Source of the DNA: Flavobacteriaceae bacterium UBA3478
GTDB lineage: Bacteria > Bacteroidota > Bacteroidia > Flavobacteriales > Flavobacteriaceae
NCBI GenBank assembly: GCA_002381155.1
Contig: DFQX01000088.1
Span: 1-9,271, forward strand
DNA: 9,271 nucleotides
Direction: 5' to 3'
Positions 1-6,398 of the stretch are shown piece after piece. A program made the position numbers and the translations under genes. The notes below the pieces were generated by a model. It worked only from the letters and a program-made list of their open reading frames with translations. It was not told the DNA's origin and made no database searches. Numbering within the stretch: the first letter of the stretch is position 1; each line of letters opens with the position of its first letter.

Positions 1-1
1 C

Positions 2-349
2 AATCTTAGACTTCAAAGAGAAGCCGAAGACCTAGAATTTGCGAATCATATCTTTGCGCCATGGTATGTGTTTGAAAACGAATTAGAATTTACCCGATTC
101 GTGCTTTTGCCCAATAAAATAGAAGGAGACACGTCAGACCAAGAGATCGATTTATTTTCAGGCGGATTTAAGCAGGTACACTACGTATTGCCTGAATTTA
201 AAAAAGCGAACTATCTTTTGAAAATTGAAGGGGCGTCTGACAAAGATTTAACCGAAATATTGAATAAACTTAAGGGTTTGCCTGAGATAGTAATGGCGTA
301 TGCTTTAAATTCGCAGCAAATCAAATCAAGGACGAACTTAATTTTCTAG
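2..349 (+). CDS. IPExxxVDY family protein, C-terminal part (5' end outside window)
   Basis: The reading frame is open from the window edge (first full codon at base 2) to a TAG stop at 347-349, so this is the last 115 residues of a longer protein. A GTG at 68 could be taken as a start, but sensible coding sequence continues upstream (NLRLQREAEDLEFANHIFAPW), so the gene begins outside the window. The family is named for an I-P-E-x3-V-D-Y motif. Here I read its counterpart as LPEFKKANY at bases 188-214, followed by the usual short C-terminal alpha/beta tail ending in a Lys-rich NLIF. The molecular function of the family is unknown. In Bacteroidota it commonly lies between the acpP-fabF-rnc group and pyruvate kinase, and the pyruvate kinase gene does start 5 bp downstream. 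Family assignment rests on the motif plus this context; the motif is diverged (L for I, A for V, N for D). Confidence 0.8.
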   Translation, partial: NLRLQREAEDLEFANHIFAPWYVFENELEFTRFVLLPNKIEGDTSDQEIDLFSGGFKQVHYVLPEFKKANYLLKIEGASDKDLTEILNKLKGLPEIVMAYALNSQQIKSRTNLIF

Positions 350-354
350 TAAAT

Positions 355-1785
355 ATGCAAGAACGCAAGAAAACCAAAATATTAGCTACTCTAGGCCCCG
401 CAACTGCTTCGAAGGAAGTTCTACGAAAGATGATGCTAGCAGGCGCTGATGTATTTCGTATTAACTTTTCTCATGCCGACTACGATGCGGTTAGAGAGCG
501 AGTAGAAATGATACGAGAACTGAATGAGGAGCTCGGCCGCAATACAGGAATTCTTGCAGATCTTCAGGGGCCAAAACTTCGTGTTGGAGTAATGGAGGAT
601 GGTATTGAAGTTGCTCCTGGTGATCGAATTGCATTTAAAACGGGAGAGAAGTTCGTCGGAAACAAGGAGGCGGTTTATATGACCTATCCCGAATTCCCAA
701 GAGATGTTAAGCCTGGAGAGCGCGTTCTTCTCGATGATGGAAAATTAATTTTTAGAGTGGTTGAAACCAACGGTACAGACACTGTTGTTGCTGAGGTTGA
801 ACAAGGAGGGCCATTAAAATCGAAGAAGGGGGTTAATCTTCCTAATACGAATATTTCGCTTCCGGCACTTACTCCTAAGGATATCGAGGATGCGATCTTC
901 GCAATTTCACTTCAGGTCGATTGGCTTGCGCTTTCTTTTGTTCGTCACGCACAAGACATCAAAGACCTTCAAGAACTGATTACAAAGCATTCAGAGTATA
1001 AGATTCCGATCATCTCTAAAATCGAAAAACCAGAAGCAATCACCAACATAGACGAGATCGTTGCCCTTAGTGATGGTATTATGGTTGCACGTGGTGATTT
1101 AGGGGTTGAAGTGCTTGCTGAAGAAGTTCCTTTGCTTCAGAAGCAACTTGTTCAAAAGTCAAAAGAAGCACGTATCCCAGTAGTTATCGCTACGCAGATG
1201 ATGGAGACCATGATGGACAGTTTAACACCTACGCGTGCTGAAGTAAACGATGTTGGAAATTCTGTAATGGATGGAGCCGATGCGGTTATGCTTTCAGGAG
1301 AGACTTCTGTAGGACAATATCCTGTTGAGGTAGTTGCTAAAATGGCATCCATCATTCGTGCGGTTGAAAACGTTGATACTTTCTATGCTCAAACCAAGCC
1401 TTCACTTATTCGTACGAATCGCTTCGTTTCAAAAGCCGTGTGTCATCACGCTGCTTTGCTTGCTAATGAGGTAGAAGCTAAAACGATTATGACACTAACA
1501 AACTCTGGTTATACCGCATTTCAGGTATCTTCATGGAGACCAAAATCATTTATTTTAGCCTTTACTGACAATCGTAAAATTTTAGGTCGCCTAAATCTGC
1601 TTTGGGGAGTTTATGCTCATTACTACGACGGATATTCTTCGACTGATAAAACCGTTGAGGACATCATTAAAATAGCAAAAGACCAGCAATATCTTTCTAA
1701 GGGAGATATGGCCGTTACTTTAACATCGGTGCCAATCGAGAAAAAGGGAATGGTAAACAGTCTTCGTGTCACTGTAATAGAATAA
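355..1785 (+). CDS. pyk: Pyruvate kinase (K+-independent type predicted)
   Basis: Cytosolic glycolytic enzyme converting phosphoenolpyruvate and ADP to pyruvate and ATP. The 476 residues are full length for a bacterial enzyme and all domains are present. The barrel starts with KTKILATLGPA and FRINFSH (R35, N37, S39). The B domain lies around residues 75-160. The active-site signature SKIEKPEAI holds catalytic K222 and metal ligand E224. ARGDLG contributes D248 and ATQM contributes T280. The PTRAEVNDVGNSVMDGADA helix follows, and the C-terminal regulatory domain starts near 350. At the sites matching rabbit muscle 113, 114, 117 and 120 it has L70, Q71, K74 and V77, the set described for K+-independent pyruvate kinases; Lys at 117 substitutes for the monovalent cation. 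ATG 355 follows the upstream stop by 5 bp and the CYTH gene starts 9 bp after the stop, so the three are probably one operon. No strong Shine-Dalgarno is visible, as is common in this phylum. Confidence 0.98.
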   Translation: MQERKKTKILATLGPATASKEVLRKMMLAGADVFRINFSHADYDAVRERVEMIRELNEELGRNTGILADLQGPKLRVGVMEDGIEVAPGDRIAFKTGEKFVGNKEAVYMTYPEFPRDVKPGERVLLDDGKLIFRVVETNGTDTVVAEVEQGGPLKSKKGVNLPNTNISLPALTPKDIEDAIFAISLQVDWLALSFVRHAQDIKDLQELITKHSEYKIPIISKIEKPEAITNIDEIVALSDGIMVARGDLGVEVLAEEVPLLQKQLVQKSKEARIPVVIATQMMETMMDSLTPTRAEVNDVGNSVMDGADAVMLSGETSVGQYPVEVVAKMASIIRAVENVDTFYAQTKPSLIRTNRFVSKAVCHHAALLANEVEAKTIMTLTNSGYTAFQVSSWRPKSFILAFTDNRKILGRLNLLWGVYAHYYDGYSSTDKTVEDIIKIAKDQQYLSKGDMAVTLTSVPIEKKGMVNSLRVTVIE

Positions 1786-1794
1786 GCTTCTACA

Positions 1795-2268
1795 ATGAAG
1801 CCTGAGATCGAACGAAAATTTTTGCTAACCTCTGAACAAGCTTTGGTTTTAATAGCCGAGGCTACAGAAAAGAAAGAGTTGAAGCAAGGCTATCTCGCCG
1901 AGGGAGAGCATGTTATTTTACGCGTTCGTATTTCTGACCATAACGCTTATTTAACGATTAAGGAAAAAGCAAAGGGTAGTTCGAGATTAGAGTTAGAAAC
2001 TCCGATTGAGTTATCTGATGCAGAAAAGCTGCTCGACCTTTGTCCTAATCAGATTAAGAAAACGAGACATCTGATAAAACGAGACTACCTGATCGAACTT
2101 GACGAATTTCATGCCGCCAATGAGGGACTATGGCTCGCTGAGATTGAGTTCGATTCTATTGAGGAGTCTAATAGTTTTGCTCCCTCTGCTGAGTTAGGGA
2201 TAGAGGTTACCGATGACTACCGGTACTACAATTCTTATCTAGTGGATTACCCCTATACCCGTTGGTAA
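1795..2268 (+). CDS. CYTH domain protein (triphosphate tunnel metalloenzyme family)
   Basis: A 157-residue single-domain cytosolic protein. The N-terminal EIERKFLL gives the CYTH ExExK signature (E4, E6, K8). The alternating charged strands that line the triphosphate tunnel follow: RVR at 43-45, TIK at 54-56, RLELE at 64-68, a KKTR segment near 88-91, KRDYLIELDEF at 95-105, AEIEF at 115-119, and a C-terminal EVTDDYRYYNSYL typical of bacterial members. Known small bacterial relatives hydrolyse inorganic tripolyphosphate or other triphosphates with Mg2+ or Mn2+; other relatives are class IV adenylate cyclases or thiamine triphosphatases. The sequence fixes the fold and a triphosphate-type substrate, but not which one. 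No CHAD domain is fused. It starts 9 bp after pyruvate kinase on the same strand. Its TAA stop is only 2 bp from the stop of the opposing pheS. Confidence 0.9.
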   Translation: MKPEIERKFLLTSEQALVLIAEATEKKELKQGYLAEGEHVILRVRISDHNAYLTIKEKAKGSSRLELETPIELSDAEKLLDLCPNQIKKTRHLIKRDYLIELDEFHAANEGLWLAEIEFDSIEESNSFAPSAELGIEVTDDYRYYNSYLVDYPYTRW

Positions 2269-2270
2269 TT

Positions 2271-3290
2271 TTAGTGGAGTCCTTTAAACTGCTCTAAAAA
2301 ACGAAGGTCATTCTCGCTGAGCAGTCTGATGTCAGGGATTTGATGCAATAATAATGCGATTCGATCGATACCCATTCCGAACGCGTATCCTGAGTATTCC
2401 TCAGGGTCGATTCCACAGTTTTTCAGAACATTAGGATCAACCATTCCGCAACCCATAATTTCTAACCATCCGGTACCCTTAGTCATACGGTAATCGGTTT
2501 CAGTTTCAAGACCCCAGTATACATCTACCTCAGCACTAGGTTCAGTGAATGGGAAATAGGAAGGTCGAAGACGAATCTCTGATTTTCCAAAAAGCTCGGT
2601 AGTAAAGTATTGAAGGGTTTGTTTTAGGTCAGCGAAGGATACATTTTTATCGATGTATAGACCTTCGATTTGATGAAAGAAACAATGTGATCTAGCCGAA
2701 ATAGCCTCATTTCTGTACACTCTTCCTGGCGAAATGGTACGAATAGGAGGCTTGTTTTCTTCCATAAAACGCACCTGAACTGATGAGGTATGTGTTCTTA
2801 GAAGAATGTCAGGGTCGGTTTGAATAAAGAAGGTGTCTTGCATATCTCTTGCCGGATGGTGATCAGGCAAATTGAGTGCAGTAAAATTGTGCCAGTCATC
2901 TTCGATTTCTGGTCCTTCAGAAACGGTAAAACCAATAGTTGAAAAAATGTCAATGATACGGTTTCTAACAATAGAAATAGGGTGTCTAGATCCGACCTCG
3001 ATTGGGAATCCTGGCCTAGTAAGATCTTGTTTTGGCCTTGATTTTCGCTCGTTAGATTTCAGCACTGCTTTCTGCTCATCGAGTTTTTCCTGAACTTTTG
3101 TTTTGAGTTCATTGACTACCTGTCCGAAGGTTTTTTTGTCTTCAGGAGCGACCGATTTAAAGGCAGCGAAAAACGTATTTAGTAATCCTTTCTTTCCCAG
3201 GTATTCTAAGCGAAACGATTCTAGTGCCTCGGCAGATGAAGCTTCAAACTGTTCGACTTTTTCTATGTGGCCTTTAATTTCCTCGATCAT
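2271..3290 (-). CDS. pheS: Phenylalanyl-tRNA synthetase alpha chain
   Basis: Catalytic subunit of the (alpha-beta)2 cytosolic enzyme that charges tRNA-Phe. The 339 residues are full length. Residues 1-85 form the N-terminal coiled-coil arm with the conserved YLGKKG. The class II core follows: GPEIEDDWHNF (126-136), DHHPARDMQDTFF (143-155), LRTHTSS (164-170), motif 2 GRVYRNE...FFHQIEG (189-210, R193 and E195), FTEPSAEVDVYW (248-259), and motif 3 YSGYAFGMGIDRIALL (299-314, R310). A303 sits in the position of E. coli A294, which controls Phe side-chain discrimination, and is unchanged. Phe recognition should therefore be standard. The ATG at 3288-3290 gives the expected start. The beta chain (pheT) is not next to it: the opposite-strand CYTH gene is directly downstream, so pheS and pheT are split here, as often in Bacteroidota. 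Confidence 0.98.
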   Translation of the reverse strand: MIEEIKGHIEKVEQFEASSAEALESFRLEYLGKKGLLNTFFAAFKSVAPEDKKTFGQVVNELKTKVQEKLDEQKAVLKSNERKSRPKQDLTRPGFPIEVGSRHPISIVRNRIIDIFSTIGFTVSEGPEIEDDWHNFTALNLPDHHPARDMQDTFFIQTDPDILLRTHTSSVQVRFMEENKPPIRTISPGRVYRNEAISARSHCFFHQIEGLYIDKNVSFADLKQTLQYFTTELFGKSEIRLRPSYFPFTEPSAEVDVYWGLETETDYRMTKGTGWLEIMGCGMVDPNVLKNCGIDPEEYSGYAFGMGIDRIALLLHQIPDIRLLSENDLRFLEQFKGLH

Positions 3291-3307
3291 GATTCTGAAA
3301 TATCCGA

Positions 3308-3315
3308 CAAATTTA
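3308..3315 (-). promoter_or_regulatory. Candidate -7 element of the pheS promoter
   Basis: Read on the - strand these bases are TAAATTTG, an exact match to the Bacteroidota -7 consensus TAnnTTTG. They lie 17 bp upstream of the pheS ATG, which would give a very short leader. The -33 region has only a weak TTC 22 bp upstream rather than TTTG or TTG, so the match is half a promoter. It is also a short AT-rich motif that occurs by chance. Confidence 0.4.
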
Positions 3316-3321
3316 ATAAAA

Positions 3322-3332
3322 CCTCTGAGAGG
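3322..3332. repeat. Palindrome CCTCTGAGAGG in the divergent pheS/sulP region
   Basis: Five-base arms CCTCT and AGAGG are perfectly inverted around a central G. This GC-richer island is in an otherwise AT-rich 95-bp intergenic region, between the two candidate promoters. It is too tight for a stable RNA hairpin (4 bp with a 3-base loop) and lacks a U-tract, so a protein-binding site is the more natural reading. No regulator can be named. Confidence 0.35.
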
Positions 3333-3334
3333 CC

Positions 3335-3368
3335 TTTGAATGTGAATGATTATAAATGATTATTTTTA
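3335..3368 (+). promoter_or_regulatory. Candidate promoter for the SulP transporter gene
   Basis: TTTG at 3335-3338 and TATTTTTA at 3361-3368 are 22 bp apart. This fits the Bacteroidota layout of TTTG or TTG, a 17-23 bp spacer and TAnnTTTG, with one mismatch in the last base of the -7 box. The transporter ATG at 3386 is 17 bp downstream. It is the best + strand candidate in the region, but the elements are degenerate. Confidence 0.35.
3345..3363. repeat. Direct repeat AATGATTAT, 10-bp phase, upstream of sulP
   Basis: AATGATTAT occurs at 3345-3353 and again at 3355-3363, separated by one A, so the repeat period is 10 bp, close to one helical turn. The second copy overlaps the candidate -7 box of the transporter gene. 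Such phased half-sites can bind a regulator in tandem, but the motif is AT-rich and only two copies are exact. Confidence 0.35.
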
Positions 3369-3385
3369 GAGAAAAATGAGTTTTA

Positions 3386-4957
3386 ATGAATAATTTGAAG
3401 TCTGATTTTCCAGCTAGTATTGTTGTTTTCTTTGTTGCCTTACCTCTTTGTTTGGGGATTGCGTTAGCCTCAGGAGCCCCCCTTATATCTGGGTTAATCG
3501 CAGGAATAGTAGGAGGTATTATCGTAGGTTCTTTAAGCGGTTCGCAAATTGGGGTAAGTGGTCCAGCAGCAGGTTTAGCTGCAATCGTACTTACAGCTAT
3601 CACCAGTTTAGGAGGTTTCGAGACCTTTTTGGTTGCCGTGATTTTGGCAGGAATTTTTCAGATTATTTTAGGAGTAATGAAGGCTGGTGTCATTGGGTAT
3701 TTCTTTCCAGCATCGGTCATCAAGGGAATGCTTTCAGCTATTGGAATTATCATTATTCTAAAACAAATACCACATTTTTTCGGTTATGATGCCGACTGGG
3801 AAGGAGACCTCAGTTTTATCGAGGCGGATGGCAGTAATACCTTTAGTCGCCTTCTGATGACGGTGAAACAAATTAGCACCGGCTCTACCATCATTTCTGT
3901 TATTTCTTTAGCCCTACTAATTCTATGGGATAAAGTGCTAATTCACAAGGGACCAATTTTCAGAATTGTTCAGGGCCCTATCGTCGCAGTTGCACTGGGA
4001 ATTATTTACTCTATATCCTTTGCAGGGGATGCTACTTTAGGAATTTCACCTGAGCATCTAGTAGGTGTGCCTATCTTCGACTTAGGTGCGGGAATAACGA
4101 GCCAACTCACCTTTCCAAACTTTGCCGCAATTCAAAATAGTGAGGTTTGGATAGTCGCTATTACCCTATGCGTAGTAGCTAGTTTAGAAACGCTACTCTG
4201 TGTAGAGGCAACCGACAAATTAGATCCGCATAAGCGGGTAACACCTACCAACCGTGAGTTATTTGCCCAGGGAGTAGGTAATGTTATTTCAGGGGCGATA
4301 GGAGGCCTTCCTATTACCCAAGTAATTGTTAGAAGTTCGGCAAATATTCAATCGAATAATAAAACCAAGGCATCAGCCATCATTCACGGGTTCCTGCTTC
4401 TAATTGCCGTATTTATACTGCCCAACGTAATTAACTTGATACCACTGTCAGTTCTAGCTGCTATTCTGTTAATGGTAGGATATAAATTGGCTAAACCTGC
4501 CCTAATCAAATCTATGTATCGTTTAGGGAAAAAGCAGTTTGTTCCTTTTATCGTTACGATTGTAGGTATTGTGTTCACTGACCTATTGGTAGGTATCATT
4601 ATAGGTCTTGCAACTTCTCTAGTAATTATTCTTCTCGAAAGCTTTAACAACTCTCACTTCATGCATTTGAAGAAAGAAGAGAGCTTAAGTAGTATTGTGT
4701 TAGCCGAAGAGGTGACCTTTTTTAATAAAGCAGCTATTCTAAAATCTCTTCAAGAAATCCCTAATGGAAATAAGCTCGAAATTGATTTTAGAGGAACAGT
4801 GTTCATCGATTACGACGTTATCGAGATTCTTCATGAATTTCAAGAAAAGGCCTCAGAAAGAGACATCTCAATAACCTTCATCTTTGAAAATGAGAAGGTT
4901 GAGTCGCCAACGAATTTAATTGAGCGACTCTTAAACAAAAGAAAAGTTCAAGCTTAG
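3386..4957 (+). CDS. SulP family inorganic anion transporter, probable bicarbonate transporter
   Basis: Inner-membrane SLC26/SulP transporter of 523 residues. It has the usual order: a transmembrane core of about 14 segments (residues about 8-420), then a compact cytoplasmic STAS domain (about 432-515). Family landmarks are the N-terminal DFPASIVVFFVALPLCLGIA, the anion-site segment SGSQIGVSGPAAGLAA (51-66), and SLETLLCVEATDKLDPHKR (266-284) followed by GGLPITQVIVRSSAN (306-320). The STAS part includes EIDFRGTVFIDYDVIEIL (465-482). Family substrates include sulfate, bicarbonate and C4-dicarboxylates. No sulfate-assimilation gene is nearby and a beta-carbonic anhydrase converges on it 7 bp away. 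SulP proteins are also known fused to carbonic anhydrase in bacteria, so bicarbonate is the most likely substrate; this is inferred from context, not from the transporter sequence. The start at ATG 3386 matches the conserved N-terminus; the gene has its own upstream region shared divergently with pheS. Confidence 0.92.
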   Translation: MNNLKSDFPASIVVFFVALPLCLGIALASGAPLISGLIAGIVGGIIVGSLSGSQIGVSGPAAGLAAIVLTAITSLGGFETFLVAVILAGIFQIILGVMKAGVIGYFFPASVIKGMLSAIGIIIILKQIPHFFGYDADWEGDLSFIEADGSNTFSRLLMTVKQISTGSTIISVISLALLILWDKVLIHKGPIFRIVQGPIVAVALGIIYSISFAGDATLGISPEHLVGVPIFDLGAGITSQLTFPNFAAIQNSEVWIVAITLCVVASLETLLCVEATDKLDPHKRVTPTNRELFAQGVGNVISGAIGGLPITQVIVRSSANIQSNNKTKASAIIHGFLLLIAVFILPNVINLIPLSVLAAILLMVGYKLAKPALIKSMYRLGKKQFVPFIVTIVGIVFTDLLVGIIIGLATSLVIILLESFNNSHFMHLKKEESLSSIVLAEEVTFFNKAAILKSLQEIPNGNKLEIDFRGTVFIDYDVIEILHEFQEKASERDISITFIFENEKVESPTNLIERLLNKRKVQA

Positions 4958-4993
4958 TACAGGCTTAATCGAGAAAACTCACTTTGCCTGTAC
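4957..4993. terminator. Inverted repeat at the sulP/carbonic anhydrase junction, possible bidirectional terminator
   Basis: GTACAGGC at 4957-4964 and GCCTGTAC at 4986-4993 are perfect 8-bp inverted arms around a 21-base loop, and the loop contains a nested GAG-AAAA-CTC. The left arm starts on the last base of the transporter stop codon. The loop holds the carbonic anhydrase stop codon and the right arm codes for its last residues. Only the - strand product is followed by a loosely T-rich stretch (ACTTTTCTTTT), and neither side has a clean U-tract, so termination is uncertain. Confidence 0.35.
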
Positions 4994-5594
4994 CAACATC
5001 GTACATGGCTCCTACAATAGTGATTTTACCTTCTTCTTCTAAGCGTCGAAGAACGTTAGATTTGATTCGGATATCCTCTACTGAGCGGCAGACGTTATGT
5101 TTAGCCACTTCGTTGACAAAGTCTAAATTCGAAGAGTTACGATCTGCTGGATCTGTTGGTTCTGTAGTCTCCATAACAGAGGCATTAATCTTTGAAAGAA
5201 GACTCGTTAGGTTGCCCAATTCGACGTGATCACAGGCTCCTTTTACTGCTCCACAAGAAGTATGTCCGAGAACCACTACGGCTTTAGAGCCAGCGGCCGC
5301 ACAGCCAAACTCTAGACTTCCTAGAATGTCTTCATTGATAATATTTCCTGCTACAGTGGCAACGAAAAGTGATCCAATTCCTTGATCAAAAACCGAAGTT
5401 ACTGGCACTCGTGAATCGATACACCCCACGATACATGCGAATGGATATTGGCCATTTGCTGTAGCCTCTACTTCAGACATTAAATCTCTTTCTTTCATTG
5501 CACCATTTAAGAAGCGTTCGTTCCCTTCGATTAGGAGGTTGATTGCTTCAGACGGACTCATTTTTGCTTGACTTTCTGCTGTTTGTACAGGCAT
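4965..5594 (-). CDS. Beta-class carbonic anhydrase
   Basis: Zinc enzyme interconverting CO2 and bicarbonate. The 209 residues contain all active-site residues: zinc ligand C58 with the D60-R62 dyad in GCIDSR, and H111 and C114 in GHTSCGAVKGA. The conserved VAGNIINEDILGSLEFG segment is at 82-98. No signal peptide is visible, so it is probably cytosolic, where it could equilibrate bicarbonate brought in by the convergent SulP transporter. ATG 5594 begins MPVQTAESQAKMSP; an internal Met at residue 12 is a possible alternative, but residues before it look family-like. The gene follows batE by 53 bp on the same strand with no hairpin terminator between, so it may be read from the Bat operon. No convincing promoter is seen directly upstream. 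Family and activity are certain from motifs; the physiological role is inferred. Confidence 0.96.
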   Translation of the reverse strand: MPVQTAESQAKMSPSEAINLLIEGNERFLNGAMKERDLMSEVEATANGQYPFACIVGCIDSRVPVTSVFDQGIGSLFVATVAGNIINEDILGSLEFGCAAAGSKAVVVLGHTSCGAVKGACDHVELGNLTSLLSKINASVMETTEPTDPADRNSSNLDFVNEVAKHNVCRSVEDIRIKSNVLRRLEEEGKITIVGAMYDVGTGKVSFLD

Positions 5595-5647
5595 GTGTAT
5601 AAAATTTAAAGTTGCCTGGAATATAGTAATTTTCGGGAGAAGAGTTT

Positions 5648-6394
5648 TTATTCTTTAATAAATCGTATTGAAGAAGTGATGATCCAACCCGATTGACCAT
5701 TGGCAATTTCGATTTTTTGAAATTCTTCAAAAGACTCCACTGGCTTTACTTTGGTGCCTTCGTGTAACTCAAAAGCAACCGGAGCGTCTATTTTTGGGTC
5801 GCTAAGTACAGTTACCGCCGGTTCAAATACAATAGCGTAATTCTCTGAGCGTTCTATTTTTCGAATAAATAGAAGTGTTAAAAAGGCGATCAAGGCAACA
5901 ATCAGACTAGGGGTAGCTATTTTCCTTAAACGAGGTTTTATAGTTTTTGCAACTGCAAATAATAGAGCGAAAATAAGACTAGTCACAGCCCAACTTTCAC
6001 TGTTCATAAGGTTTAGTAAAAATTTATAAACTCGTTTTATAATAGAGTCGGGTAATGGTTCAATTCGATCAATTCGTTGATTCTCTGCAAACTGCAAATT
6101 TGTTAGTAGGTCAACATCTTTTTTGAAGTGCAGTAACCCCTTTTCGTAATAAAGAATACTTGATGCTGTCTGACCGTTTTTATAATAGGCGTTACCTAAA
6201 TTTAAATAGACCTCTTTCGAATGCAGCCCTTCAGCTAACACCTCCTGGTAAGCTTTTATGGCAACATCATAATCCTCTTCGAGATAAGCTTTGTTACCGG
6301 CTTCGAAGGCTACTATTCCTTTTTCAAAACCAGCTTCTTGCGCCGTAATCGTTAGGCTTAAGAAAAGTACAATAAGCAGGGTTAAGCTTCGCAT
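5648..6394 (-). CDS. batE: BatE: TPR and SH3-like membrane protein of the aerotolerance operon
   Basis: With the ATG at 6394 the protein has 248 residues and begins with a clean signal peptide (MRSLTLLIVLFLSLTITAQ). A TTG 21 bp upstream would add seven polar residues inside the end of batD and is less likely. After the signal come tetratricopeptide repeats (about 27-95; KAYLEEDYDVAIKAYQEVL and VYLNLGNAYYKNGQ), two membrane segments (about 136-150 and 161-178), and a C-terminal SH3-like domain (about 184-246) ending in SGWIITSSIRFIKE. This arrangement is standard for BatE, the last gene of the Bat cluster in Bacteroidota. The TPRs should face the periplasm and provide protein contacts. It begins 4 bp after the batD stop. 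The Bat operon was named for aerotolerance in Bacteroides fragilis; the biochemical role is still unclear. Confidence 0.9.
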   Translation of the reverse strand: MRSLTLLIVLFLSLTITAQEAGFEKGIVAFEAGNKAYLEEDYDVAIKAYQEVLAEGLHSKEVYLNLGNAYYKNGQTASSILYYEKGLLHFKKDVDLLTNLQFAENQRIDRIEPLPDSIIKRVYKFLLNLMNSESWAVTSLIFALLFAVAKTIKPRLRKIATPSLIVALIAFLTLLFIRKIERSENYAIVFEPAVTVLSDPKIDAPVAFELHEGTKVKPVESFEEFQKIEIANGQSGWIITSSIRFIKE

Positions 6395-6398
6395 GAGT

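Noticed and set aside
2872..3339. Two + strand frames antisense to pheS (73 and 78 residues)
   Set aside because: Ser-rich products with no motif, entirely explained by the conserved pheS reading frame on the other strand.
3376..3393. Five-codon open frame (MSFNE) starting 10 bp before the SulP start and overlapping it
   Set aside because: It could be a leader peptide, but a frame this short is expected by chance in AT-rich sequence and there is no supporting ribosome binding site or repeated codon pattern.
3313..3603. 96-residue frame on the - strand across the divergent region and the SulP start
   Set aside because: The Ala/Pro/Ile-rich product is the mirror of a Gly-rich transmembrane coding region, and it would displace both candidate promoters.
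4384..4650. 88-residue frame antisense to the SulP gene
   Set aside because: It lies wholly inside conserved transporter coding sequence and its product resembles no known family; it is a shadow of the real gene.
5601..5608. TAAATTTT on the - strand, near-match to a -7 promoter box for carbonic anhydrase
   Set aside because: It ends only 6 bp before the ATG and has no TTG or TTTG at the right distance upstream, so it would need a leaderless transcript from a half promoter.
5548..5730. 60-residue frame on the - strand across the batE/carbonic anhydrase gap
   Set aside because: It overlaps the ends of two well-supported genes in another frame, and its product is low-complexity and basic with no domain signal.
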